Source of the DNA: Methyloceanibacter sp.
GTDB taxonomy: Bacteria; Pseudomonadota; Alphaproteobacteria; Rhizobiales; Methyloligellaceae
DNA: 16,936 nucleotides
NCBI GenBank assembly: GCA_025449615.1
Contig: JANWJA010000035.1
Location: forward strand, 1 to 16,936
Direction of reading: 5' to 3'
The notes under the pieces were generated by a model. The model ran no database searches. It worked only from the letters and a program-made list of their open reading frames with translations, and had not been told where the DNA came from. Numbering within the stretch: the stretch's first letter is position 1; each line of letters starts with the position of its first letter. Both the position numbers and the translations under genes were made by a program. This document shows positions 7,368 to 13,714 of the stretch, one piece after another.

Positions 7368-8033
7368 TTGGCGCGCATCATCGGCATCTTCCTTGCTGGT
7401 CTGTTCGTGCTGCTGCCGATCTTCGTCACGGTGGTGGTGATCGCCTGGATCGCCACGTTCCTCAGCTCCTATGCCGGGCCCGGCAGTTTACTTGGCCGGC
7501 TGATCTCGGCGCTTGGGCTCAATGTCCTCTCGTCGCCGACCGGGGCCTATTTCCTCGGTCTGCTCATGATCATTGGCGGTATCTTCCTGCTCGGGATTTT
7601 GGTCGAGTCGCGCCTCAGGCCTTGGATCCAGGGAGGGCTCGATTGGCTGATGCGGCGAATCCCGCTGGTCTCCAATGTCTACGATCTCTCCAAGCGCTTC
7701 GTCGCCATCGTCGATCGTACCGGAGGCGAGGACGATCTGAAATCGATGAGCCCGGTGTGGTGCTTCTTCGGCGGCGAGGGAAGTGCCGCGGTGTTGGCGC
7801 TGATGCCGAATGCGGAGCCCGTCGTCGTCGGCGAGCATCGCTATCTCGGCGTGCTGGTTCCCTCCGCCCCGGTGCCGATCGGCGGCGCGCTGATCTATGT
7901 CCCGGAGGAATGGATCAAGCCCGCGGATGGCGGCGTCGAGCGGCTGATGAATGTCTATGTGTCGATGGGAGTCACGCCGCCGATGTCGAAGCCGAGTGGC
8001 GCGATGCCTGATCGACGCCTTCCGAAAACGTGA
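7368..8033 (+). CDS. DUF502 family membrane protein
   Basis: A 221-residue protein with two N-terminal membrane spans (~5-27 and ~58-78) and a soluble C-terminal part. Typical DUF502 features are IIGIFLAGLFVLLPIFVTVVVI at the start, IPLVSNVYDLSKRFVAIVD in the middle and LVPSAPVPIGGALIYVPEEWI near 160-180. The family is widespread in bacteria and plants (COV-like proteins) with no settled biochemical role. The start is TTG 7368: GGAGG at 7356-7360 gives the ideal 7-nt spacing. The ATG at 7361 touches the GGAGG directly and opens a different frame, which is not the protein family. It faces ychF convergently across 428 nt. Confidence 0.87.
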   Translation: MARIIGIFLAGLFVLLPIFVTVVVIAWIATFLSSYAGPGSLLGRLISALGLNVLSSPTGAYFLGLLMIIGGIFLLGILVESRLRPWIQGGLDWLMRRIPLVSNVYDLSKRFVAIVDRTGGEDDLKSMSPVWCFFGGEGSAAVLALMPNAEPVVVGEHRYLGVLVPSAPVPIGGALIYVPEEWIKPADGGVERLMNVYVSMGVTPPMSKPSGAMPDRRLPKT

Positions 8034-8461
8034 TCTCGATCTCTTCGGTGACGAACTTTTCTCTCATGGCAAGAACACGATCGCAGTTTGCAAAGCCAAC
8101 GGCGCCCCCTTTATTGGGGTCAATTCTGGTGCGCCGCAACCACTTTGCCAATATTAGGGGATTTCGGACCGCTCCCAAAGCGGCACATAAGTGCCCTTTC
8201 ATTTCGCAAACCTGAAATGCAGCACGGGCTCCGTCTTTCGCCACATAGTCCGCGCCTTCCAACTTGAGCTTACCGGCGTCGCTTTGAGCAGAACCCTTCA
8301 GGACAAGAAGAAACTCCGGTCGCAGGGGAGTGTGACCGGGGCTTCTCCCAATACAGTCGGGCTCGGTTGGCTGAACGGGGGGTCGCCAGGGACCAACGCG
8401 CAGAGCCCGTACTGGTTGAAGAACGACTCAGCGCCCGCTTGGTTCCCGGCCTGTAGCCATA
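8034..8461. other. 428-bp gene-free, less GC-rich intergenic region
   Basis: This stretch lies between the convergent DUF502 and ychF genes. No frame in it has a recognisable family. Roughly 8035-8165 is visibly less GC-rich than the flanking genes. It contains two overlapping small hairpins on the + strand (CCGCT...AGCGG at 8169-8183 and GGCAC-ATAA-GTGCC at 8182-8195), the latter followed by a pyrimidine-rich stretch and possibly ending DUF502 transcription. The ychF-tail relic is at 8199-8301. I see nothing recognisable in 8302-8461. Confidence 0.6.
8199..8301 (-). pseudogene. decayed duplicate of the ychF 3' end
   Basis: Read on the minus strand, 8280-8199 aligns by hand with the last 81 bases of ychF at about 66 of 82 columns, including the stop codon. 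The relic reads DAGKLKLEGADYVAKDG, then a 1-base insertion shifts frame, after which VLHFRFAK-stop continues. The intact gene has [19 protein letters not shown] and then LHFRFAN-stop. Weaker similarity extends to about 8301 (LKGSAQS against LNGEAGAR). It lies 160 nt beyond the intact ychF stop in the same orientation. It cannot make a functional domain. Possible origins are a tandem duplication, or replacement of ychF by a foreign copy that left the old tail behind. Confidence 0.8.
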
Positions 8462-9559
8462 TCAATTCGCAAATCGGAAATGCAGCACGTCGCCGTCCTT
8501 CACCACATACTCCTTGCCTTCGAGCCGGAGCTTGCCGGCGTCGCGCGCACCGGCCTCGCCGTTCAGCGAAACATAGTCGTCATAGGTGATGGTCTCGGCG
8601 CGAATGAAGCCCTTCTCGAAATCGGTGTGGATGACGCCGGCGGCTTGCGGCGCGCGGGTGCCGCGCGTCACGGTCCAGGCGCGCGCTTCCTTCGGCCCTG
8701 CGGTGAAATAGGTGATGAGGCCGAGCAGCTTGTAGCCTTCTTGGATGAGCCGGTTGAGGCCTGGCTCCTGCAAGCCAAGATCGGCGAGATAGGCGGCGCG
8801 CTCGTCTTGCGGCAGTTCGGCCAGCTCACTCTCGATCTTGGCGGAGATGACGACGCAGCCAGCGCCTTCGGCTTTCGCACGCTCCGCGACCTTCGCCGAG
8901 AAGGCGTTGCCGGTCGCGGCCGAGGCCTCATCGACATTGCAGACATAGAGCACGGGCTTCGCGGTGAGGAGCTGGAGCCCCTTGAAAGCCGCTTCCTCGT
9001 CTTCCGAGATTTGCGTCAGCCGCGCCGGCTTGCCTTCGCGCAGCAGCGGGAGAATGCGCTCGATCAGCTCTTGCGCCTTCTTCGCTTCTTTGTCCTGCGC
9101 ACGGATTTTCTTTTCCAGTTGCGGCAGGCGGCGCTCCAGACTGTCGAGGTCTGCGAGCATCAGTTCGGTCTCGACCGTGTCGGCGTCGGAGATCGGGTCG
9201 ATCTTGCCTTCGACATGAATAATATCGTCGTCCTCGAAGCAGCGGACGACATAGGCCACGGCGTCGACCTCGCGGATCACGGCGAGGAACTGATTGCCGA
9301 GACCTTCGCCCTTGGAGGCGCCGCGTACCAGGCCGGCAATATCGACGAAGGTGAGGCGCGTCGGGAGAACTTGCGCGGATTTGGCGATTGCCGCGAGTTT
9401 GTCGAGGCGCTCGTCAGGCACCGGCACGTCGCCGACATTGGGTTCGATAGTGCAGAAGGGGTAATTGGCCGCGGCTGCGGCAGCGGTCTGCGTCAGCGCG
9501 TTGAACAGGGTGGACTTGCCGACATTCGGCAGTCCGACAATGCCGCATTTGAAGCCCAT
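8462..9559 (-). CDS. ychF: YchF/Obg-family redox-regulated ATPase
   Basis: A 365-residue TRAFAC-class P-loop protein. The Walker A motif is GLPNVGKS at 9-16 and the G3 motif is DIAG at 73-76. NVDE at 208-211 replaces the NKxD of true GTPases, the YchF (OLA1) feature associated with ATP preference. A helical coiled insert at ~135-175 and a C-terminal TGS domain ending [15 protein letters not shown] complete it. His115 in DIIHVEG is the residue family studies link to catalysis. YchF proteins associate with ribosomes and stress responses. The ATG overlaps the pth stop by one base (TAATG), so translation is probably coupled. A degenerate second copy of its tail lies downstream. Confidence 0.97.
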   Translation of the reverse strand: MGFKCGIVGLPNVGKSTLFNALTQTAAAAAANYPFCTIEPNVGDVPVPDERLDKLAAIAKSAQVLPTRLTFVDIAGLVRGASKGEGLGNQFLAVIREVDAVAYVVRCFEDDDIIHVEGKIDPISDADTVETELMLADLDSLERRLPQLEKKIRAQDKEAKKAQELIERILPLLREGKPARLTQISEDEEAAFKGLQLLTAKPVLYVCNVDEASAATGNAFSAKVAERAKAEGAGCVVISAKIESELAELPQDERAAYLADLGLQEPGLNRLIQEGYKLLGLITYFTAGPKEARAWTVTRGTRAPQAAGVIHTDFEKGFIRAETITYDDYVSLNGEAGARDAGKLRLEGKEYVVKDGDVLHFRFAN

Positions 9560-10254
9560 TACGACGATCCCAGCCAGCGGCGGAGCATGCCGGCCAGCGC
9601 GCCTTCTTGGGGCTTGGGCTCTGCGCTCTTGGCCTTGGCGGATTTCGGTGCGGGCTTCTGTTTGGCTTCCGCTTCGGGCTCGTCCTCGGACTGCATCGTG
9701 TAGGCAATGCGAGACTGGAATTTGTCGTTCTCGGCTTTGGCCAGAAAAGGCGCTTCGCTGGCGATGGCGCCGAGCAACGGCTCGAGCCAGGCATGATCGG
9801 CTTTCGGGAAATTCTGCAGCACGTAATGCACGACCTGATCCTTCCGCCCCGGATGGCCGATGCCGAGGCGGACGCGGACATAGTCATTGCCGAGGTGGGA
9901 GGACATGGATTTCAAACCATTATGCCCAGCGACGCCGCCGCCGATCTTCACCCGCACCTTGCCGGGGGCGAGGTCGAGCTCGTCGTGGAACACAATGACG
10001 TCATCGAGCTCAAGCTTGTAGAAGCGCACGGCTTCCTGTGCGGACTGCCCAGACTCGTTCATGAAAGTTCCGGGCTTCAGCAGGACGACTTTTTCGCCGC
10101 CGAGCTTGCCTTCGCAACACCAGCCCTGGAATCGTTTGCGCCAGGTGGGAAAGTCGTGCATCGCGGCGATCGAGTCGAGCGCCATGAAGCCGACATTGTG
10201 CCGGTTGAGCGCATATTGCGCCCCCGGATTGCCGAGGCCGACGAACAGCTTCAT
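9559..10254 (-). CDS. pth: peptidyl-tRNA hydrolase with a C-terminal extension
   Basis: Releases peptides from prematurely dissociated peptidyl-tRNA, recycling tRNA; cytoplasmic. Active-site residues of the Pth family are present: Asn9 (GNPG), catalytic His19, Met65-Asn66, Asp91 (HDELD) and Asn112 (GHNGLKS). At 231 residues it is about 35-40 longer than the E. coli type. The extra part (~190-231) is a Lys/Ala/Pro/Glu-rich linker followed by a short amphipathic end, GALAGMLRRWLGSS. AGGGTGA lies just before ATG 10254. It lies 44 nt after rplY and overlaps ychF by one base, forming an rplY-pth-ychF translation operon. Confidence 0.97.
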   Translation of the reverse strand: MKLFVGLGNPGAQYALNRHNVGFMALDSIAAMHDFPTWRKRFQGWCCEGKLGGEKVVLLKPGTFMNESGQSAQEAVRFYKLELDDVIVFHDELDLAPGKVRVKIGGGVAGHNGLKSMSSHLGNDYVRVRLGIGHPGRKDQVVHYVLQNFPKADHAWLEPLLGAIASEAPFLAKAENDKFQSRIAYTMQSEDEPEAEAKQKPAPKSAKAKSAEPKPQEGALAGMLRRWLGSS

Positions 10255-10273
10255 GAGTCACCCTAGTGAAGGC

Positions 10274-10288
10274 GGGGGAGAGTCCCCC
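10274..10288. promoter_or_regulatory. GC-rich hairpin in the rplY-pth gap
   Basis: GGGGGA (10274-10279), loop GAG, TCCCCC (10283-10288) is a perfect 6-bp stem between the rplY stop and the pth ribosome binding site. There is no T run on the minus strand, so it is not a classical terminator. It could be an mRNA processing or stability element that sets the ratio of L25 to Pth. Confidence 0.4.
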
Positions 10289-10298
10289 CAGAAGAGGA

Positions 10299-11006
10299 CT
10301 ATTTCTTCTTCTCGTCCTTCTTCTTGTCGTCCTTCTTCGGCTCGTCCTTCTTCGCGGCGCCCTCGGCGCCCTCGGCAGAAGCAGCCTCAGCGCCAGCTTC
10401 CGGCACAATAGCAGCAGCCACGGGCTTGACCTCTTCCTCTGCAGCTCGGCCGACGATGGTGGCAACGGTGAAATTGCGCTCGGTGATGGTGGGCTTCACG
10501 CCTTCCGGCAGCTTCATCGCCGAGATATGCACGGAGTCGCCAATCTCCAGACCGGTCAGGTCGACATCGAAATGGTTGGGAATGGCGTCGGCCGGGCAGC
10601 GCACTTCGATCTCGTGGCGGACGACGTTCAAGATGCCGCCGCGCTTGATGCCAGGAGATGCGGCTTCATTGAGGAAATGCACCGGCACCGCGACGGTGAC
10701 GAGCGCATCCTTGGCGACGCGCATGAAATCGACATGGATGGGAAAGTCGCGGACGGGGTCGAGCTGGACGCCGCGGGGAATCACGCGGGTCTTCTTGCCC
10801 TCGACGTCGAGTGTAAAAATCGTGCTCTGGAAATGGCCGGTCAGCAGCTGCAGCCGGATGGCCTTGTCGTCCACGGCAAGCTGGACGGGGTCTTCGCCGC
10901 CGCCATAAAGAATACCGGGAATGCGCCCCTCGCGGCGCACCGAGCGAGCGCCGCCTTTGCCGGAGCGCGGCCGCGCCCATGCCTTCAGTTCCAACGCCTC
11001 AGCCAT
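10299..11006 (-). CDS. rplY: 50S ribosomal protein L25 (Ctc/TL5 type) with a lysine-rich tail
   Basis: Binds 5S rRNA in the large ribosomal subunit. The N-terminal L25 domain (LELKAWARPRSGKGGARSVR, GRIPGILYGG) is followed by the TL5/Ctc beta domain, including PVHFLNEAASPGIKRGGILN, VRCPADAIP and DVDLTGLEIGDSVH. The last ~45 residues are Ala/Glu-rich and then nearly all Lys/Asp/Glu (KKDEPKKDDKKKDEKKK), a common disordered tail in alphaproteobacterial L25. I place the start at ATG 11006: GGAGG at 11016-11012 gives 5-nt spacing. A TTG at 11018 overlaps that GGAGG and is unlikely. Product is 235 residues. It has its own promoter and a structured leader, and leads the rplY-pth-ychF operon. Confidence 0.95.
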   Translation of the reverse strand: MAEALELKAWARPRSGKGGARSVRREGRIPGILYGGGEDPVQLAVDDKAIRLQLLTGHFQSTIFTLDVEGKKTRVIPRGVQLDPVRDFPIHVDFMRVAKDALVTVAVPVHFLNEAASPGIKRGGILNVVRHEIEVRCPADAIPNHFDVDLTGLEIGDSVHISAMKLPEGVKPTITERNFTVATIVGRAAEEEVKPVAAAIVPEAGAEAASAEGAEGAAKKDEPKKDDKKKDEKKK

Positions 11007-11095
11007 ATCAGCCTCCAAAGCCTAGAAAAACATAAGGGCCGCGAACGGGCCCCAACCCATGCCGCACGACCTTAAAATCGCCTGCGGCTGATTTT
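11007..11095 (-). promoter_or_regulatory. structured 5' leader of rplY with an attenuator-like hairpin
   Basis: This is the predicted ~89-nt leader. Hairpin 1 (11095-11074) pairs AAAATC with GATTTT, plus inner GCC/GGC. Hairpin 2 (11052-11036) is GGGCC, a 7-nt loop, GGCCC, followed by TTATGTTTTTC (11035-11025), which resembles an intrinsic terminator upstream of the ribosome binding site. ATCAGCC (11092-11086), in the arm and loop-side base of hairpin 1, is exactly complementary to GGCTGAT (11013-11007), which covers the end of the Shine-Dalgarno and the spacer before ATG. GCCGCA and TGCGGC in the leader can also pair. The parts fit a conditional terminator or RBS-masking switch for a ribosomal protein. 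Function is inferred only from sequence. Confidence 0.45.
11022..11060 (-). CDS. possible 12-codon leader peptide upstream of rplY
   Basis: ATG at 11060 opens a short frame, MGWGPFAALMFF, ending at TAG (11024-11022). AAGG lies 9 nt upstream. The frame runs through the whole terminator-like hairpin, and its stop is 15 nt before the rplY ATG. A ribosome translating it would melt the hairpin and finish beside the rplY Shine-Dalgarno. Such a short frame can arise by chance, so it is listed only because of its position relative to the hairpin. Confidence 0.22.
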   Translation of the reverse strand: MGWGPFAALMFF

Positions 11096-11101
11096 GAAGG
11101 G

Positions 11102-11130
11102 CTTATAACCTTGGGAGGGGCTCCTGACAA
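11102..11130 (-). promoter_or_regulatory. sigma-70-type promoter for rplY-pth-ychF
   Basis: On the minus strand TTGTCA (11130-11125) is followed by a 17-nt spacer and TATAAG (11107-11102). Both hexamers match consensus at five of six positions and the spacing is ideal. The expected transcription start is an A near 11095, which places hairpin 1 at the very 5' end of the leader. Confidence 0.6.
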
Positions 11131-11227
11131 TGGGGCCTATATGCCGTGCCAGATCGCTGAACGGACAGGCATCGGCGACGCGGCAACGATGACGCGACCA
11201 GCTGCGCTCACATGGCCCGCTCAGTCC

Positions 11228-11241
11228 AGACAACACTGTCT
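11228..11241. promoter_or_regulatory. small inverted repeat upstream of the dodecin gene
   Basis: AGACA-ACAC-TGTCT is a perfect 5-bp inverted repeat centred about 50 nt before the dodecin ATG. It may be an operator or leader hairpin. No clear -10/-35 pair was found beside it. The short arms make chance occurrence quite possible. Confidence 0.2.
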
Positions 11242-11284
11242 ATTCGGCGTAGGATCAAAGGCTGAAGCGTGACAGGAGAACACC

Positions 11285-11497
11285 ATGCCGCAGAGCGTCT
11301 ACAAAGTGATCGAAGTGATTGGCACCAGCACGAAATCTTGGGAAGAAGCCGCTAAGATGGCGGTGGAAACCACGGGGGAACATTTGCGCGAGCTGCGCGT
11401 GGCCGAGGTTGTCGAGCAGGACCTGGTCATTACCGACGGCAAAGTCGAGGCCTACCGGACCAAGCTCAAAGTTTCCTTCAAATATGAAGGGCACTGA
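11285..11497 (+). CDS. dodecin family flavin-binding protein
   Basis: A 70-residue protein with the dodecin layout: strand VYKVIEVIGTS at 5-15, helix SWEEAAKMAVETTGEHL at 18-34, then strands LRVAEVVEQDLVI (37-49) and YRTKLKVSFKYE (57-68). Dodecins form hollow dodecamers that bind flavins and are thought to store or buffer them. At the position where WFEV-type dodecins have a flavin-stacking tryptophan, this protein reads VAEV (Val39), a variant that may differ in ligand binding. AGGAGA (11274-11279) precedes ATG 11285 at good spacing. It lies opposite in direction to its neighbours, between rplY and prs, and its stop is only 23 nt from the convergent prs stop. Confidence 0.93.
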   Translation: MPQSVYKVIEVIGTSTKSWEEAAKMAVETTGEHLRELRVAEVVEQDLVITDGKVEAYRTKLKVSFKYEGH

Positions 11498-11520
11498 GTA
11501 TCGTCGCTGCTTGAGCGCGA

Positions 11521-12453
11521 TTAGTAGAACAGGCTGGAGACCGACTTCTCTTCGGCGGTGCGGGCGATGGCCTCGCCGAGCAGCGGCGCGATCGGCAAGA
11601 CGCGAATGTTCTTTGCCTTTACCACCGACTCGCTTGGCAGGATGGAGTCGGTGATGACGAGCTCTTTCAGCTGCGAGCTGGTGATGCGCGCGGCGGCGCC
11701 GCCGGACAGCACGCCATGGCTGATATAGGCGGTGACGAGCTTGGCGCCGTGTTTCAGCAAGGCCTCGGCGGCGTTCACCAGCGTGCCGCCAGAATCGACG
11801 ATGTCATCGACCATCACGCAAGTGCGGCCCGCGACGTCGCCGATCACGTTCATCACTTCGGAATCGCCAGGACGCTCACGGCGCTTGTCGACGATGGCGA
11901 GCGGTGCGTCGATGCGTTTGGCAAGGCCGCGGGCGCGGACCACGCCGCCCACGTCAGGCGAGACCACCATGAGATTGTTTTTGTCGAACACCTGCTTGAT
12001 GTCGTTCACCATCACCGGCGCCGCGAACAGATTGTCAGTCGGAATGTCGAAGAAGCCTTGAATCTGCAGCGCGTGCAGGTCGAGGGTGAGCACGCGGTCG
12101 GCGCCGGCGCGCACGATCATGTTCGCGACCAGCTTGGCCGAGATCGGGGTGCGCGGTCCGGGTTTCCGGTCCTGGCGCGCATAGCCGAAATAGGGAAGTA
12201 CGGCGGTGATGCGTCTGGCGGAGGCGCGCTTCAACGCATCGATGATGATCAGCAGTTCCATCAAATGGTCGTTGGCGGGCGCCGACGTCGATTGGATGAC
12301 GAACACGTCCTCGCCGCGGACGTTCTCCTGCACCTCGACAAAGATCTCCATATCGGCGAAGCGGCGCACGATGCATTTGGAGAGCGGGAGATTAAGATAA
12401 GCGGCGATCGCCTCGGCGAGAGGGCGGTTGCTGTTGCCTGCAACCAATTTCAT
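11521..12453 (-). CDS. prs: ribose-phosphate pyrophosphokinase (PRPP synthetase)
   Basis: Makes PRPP from ribose-5-phosphate and ATP for purine, pyrimidine, histidine, tryptophan and NAD synthesis. The 310 residues match class I Prs. Key elements are [17 protein letters not shown] at 31-47, the flexible loop YARQDRK at 91-97, [11 protein letters not shown] at 125-135, the Lys190-Arg191 segment and the PRPP/ribose-5-phosphate loop DDIVDSGGT at 216-224. ATG 12453 has GAGGAG 7 nt upstream. It lies upstream of rplY-pth-ychF on the same strand but is separated from them by the dodecin gene and the rplY promoter. The product is also the co-substrate of Apt encoded elsewhere in the window. Confidence 0.98.
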   Translation of the reverse strand: MKLVAGNSNRPLAEAIAAYLNLPLSKCIVRRFADMEIFVEVQENVRGEDVFVIQSTSAPANDHLMELLIIIDALKRASARRITAVLPYFGYARQDRKPGPRTPISAKLVANMIVRAGADRVLTLDLHALQIQGFFDIPTDNLFAAPVMVNDIKQVFDKNNLMVVSPDVGGVVRARGLAKRIDAPLAIVDKRRERPGDSEVMNVIGDVAGRTCVMVDDIVDSGGTLVNAAEALLKHGAKLVTAYISHGVLSGGAAARITSSQLKELVITDSILPSESVVKAKNIRVLPIAPLLGEAIARTAEEKSVSSLFY

Positions 12454-12510
12454 GGCACCGCTCCTCGATGACCGGCCCTGGCGTCTGGCCTGACGCGCAT
12501 GGCGAGGCCG

Positions 12511-12540
12511 CTTGTAACAAGGCGAGTGGCGCTCTGTAAA
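12511..12540 (-). promoter_or_regulatory. prs promoter candidate overlapping an 11-bp palindrome
   Basis: On the minus strand TTTACA (12540-12535, five of six to -35 consensus), an 18-nt spacer and TACAAG (12516-12511, four of six to -10) suggest a promoter starting near 12504. The perfect palindrome CTTGT-A-ACAAG (12511-12521) covers the -10 box, a place where a repressor could act. A further small inverted repeat, GCGTC-6-GACGC (12481-12496), falls in the leader. Confidence 0.35.
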
Positions 12541-12584
12541 CCGAGGCTGTCACGTCGGCTGTGGATGTCGCAGGGAGCAGTCGA

Positions 12585-13547
12585 TCAAGTCTTGGGCAGA
12601 AGCTTAATAATGCCATTGGCGGCGGCGCCCGCGGCGGCATCGGCGATGGCCCCCCACGGACCGCTGAGCGAGCCTTTGGGGATGACATTCTGCTGGGTTA
12701 CGTTGCCGAGGGACCTGCCGTTCGGGTCCAGCACCTGCCAGTCGATCTTGATGGTGTCCTTGCCGCCGCCTGCGTCGGTCACCGAAACCGTGCCTTTAAC
12801 CGTATAGACGTTGCGGCCGGCACTCTCGCTGCCGCCCGCGAGCTTCACGCCGCCGGCATAGAGTTTCTTCTTAATGGCTGCGGTCAGTGAGGAGCGGCCG
12901 TCGCCAGGTGCGCCAGTCACATAAGGGACCTGGGCCATGACAGGGCCTTTCGCCACCGGCGCCGCGGGGGCCGGCGTTGCCGCCGGCGTGCTAGCGGCGC
13001 TGGGAGCAGGGGAGGAGGAGGTTGAGGAGCCGCCCGACAAGACGCCGCGCTTCGGCATGCCGGCTGCGATCTGCGAGGTCGATTTGCCTGCGATGCTGCG
13101 CAGCGCCGCGCTGTCGACACCGCTCCACGGATCGCTCGTCGGGCGTGACGCGATGGCCTCCTCGCCGGAGAAGCGGGCGACGCGGCCGCCCTTGGCGTCG
13201 GTGATGTCCCAAATATAGGAGACCCGAGCCCCTTTCTTGTCGGGGGACGCGGCCAGGTAGCCGCGCATGGTGTAGTCGCCGCTGCCGCTCGTCACCAGAG
13301 TGAGGCTTCGCTCCTTGCCCGCGGCGACGAGGGCCGTGCTGAGCTCGGCGGCCACATTGGGCGGAGGCCCGATGATCGGCGCGATTACCATGGTGGTCGA
13401 GCTTGAGAAAATACTGGAATTGAGGAAGCTGCTGGTCGAGATGCTGCCGCCGCCACAGGCGCAGAGACACCCCGCCGCCATGATGGCCAATGCCCTGGCC
13501 GCGATAAATTGAAGCCGGCCGCGCAAGCGACATAAATTCGCGCCCAA
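12585..13547 (-). CDS. predicted lipoprotein with two tandem copies of one domain
   Basis: No named family was recognised. The N-terminus has arginines, a hydrophobic stretch and the lipobox LCAC (lipidated Cys31), with Gly next, consistent with outer-membrane sorting. A Ser-rich stretch leads to domain 1 (~53-164). A Pro/Ala/Ser linker (~172-201) joins it to domain 2 (~203-318). The domains share a pattern: AxxGxP, then an ALxAxG-like helix, YTxxG, W-x-(I/V)-x-D-x-x-G, then PW, an Ala-rich helix and a final MP/LP. This suggests internal duplication. The start is a TTG: two consecutive TTGs (13550, 13547) follow AGGGAG (13560-13555), and 13547 has the better 7-nt spacing. It lies between pgeF and prs on their strand. 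Probably periplasmic-facing and envelope-related. Confidence 0.75.
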   Translation of the reverse strand: MGANLCRLRGRLQFIAARALAIMAAGCLCACGGGSISTSSFLNSSIFSSSTTMVIAPIIGPPPNVAAELSTALVAAGKERSLTLVTSGSGDYTMRGYLAASPDKKGARVSYIWDITDAKGGRVARFSGEEAIASRPTSDPWSGVDSAALRSIAGKSTSQIAAGMPKRGVLSGGSSTSSSPAPSAASTPAATPAPAAPVAKGPVMAQVPYVTGAPGDGRSSLTAAIKKKLYAGGVKLAGGSESAGRNVYTVKGTVSVTDAGGGKDTIKIDWQVLDPNGRSLGNVTQQNVIPKGSLSGPWGAIADAAAGAAANGIIKLLPKT

Positions 13548-13582
13548 CAAAATACTCCCTCTGTTGGCCGCAAAGCAGCCCT

Positions 13583-13618
13583 CGCGGGTTTATCAGGCCC
13601 CCGCGATGGGGCTCACAA
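13583..13618 (-). promoter_or_regulatory. upstream region of the lipoprotein gene with overlapping inverted repeats
   Basis: The 167 nt between pgeF and the lipoprotein hold CGCGGG/CCCGCG (13583-13588 and 13600-13605) and GCCCC/GGGGC (around 13597-13612). On the minus strand TTGTGA (13618-13613) and GATAAA (about 13594-13589) could be a weak promoter with an 18-nt spacer, the repeats lying in and after the spacer. This is suggestive of own regulation only. Confidence 0.25.
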
Positions 13619-13714
13619 CCCTCTCCCAAACAAGAGCTTACCTGCCCCGCCGGGTTTGCGTCCAGTTTAAGCACACCCCGCCGCCACGGTGCCACAGCTT
13701 ATGGTGAAGAAGGA

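Noticed and set aside
7361..8011. 216-residue frame starting at an ATG right after GGAGG
   Set aside because: The overlapping frame from TTG 7368 is a clear DUF502 protein with ideal Shine-Dalgarno spacing. The ATG frame is Arg-rich and has no motifs.
7282..8127. 11-base direct repeat GGGTCAATTCT at 7282-7292 and 8117-8127 flanking DUF502
   Set aside because: Repeats of this length are expected by chance many times in 17 kb, and no mobile element features accompany it.
7972..8262. 96-residue minus-strand frame beginning EGADYVAKDG
   Set aside because: Its first residues are the frameshifted ychF-tail relic and the rest resembles nothing, so it is not called as a gene.
8480..9703. 407-residue open frame on the + strand
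   Set aside because: It is antisense to ychF and the end of pth, both of which have complete family motifs. No family pattern is seen in the + frame.
10274..10288. Hairpin between rplY and pth as an intrinsic terminator
   Set aside because: No T run follows on the transcribed strand and pth has no obvious promoter of its own. It is kept only as a possible processing or stability hairpin.
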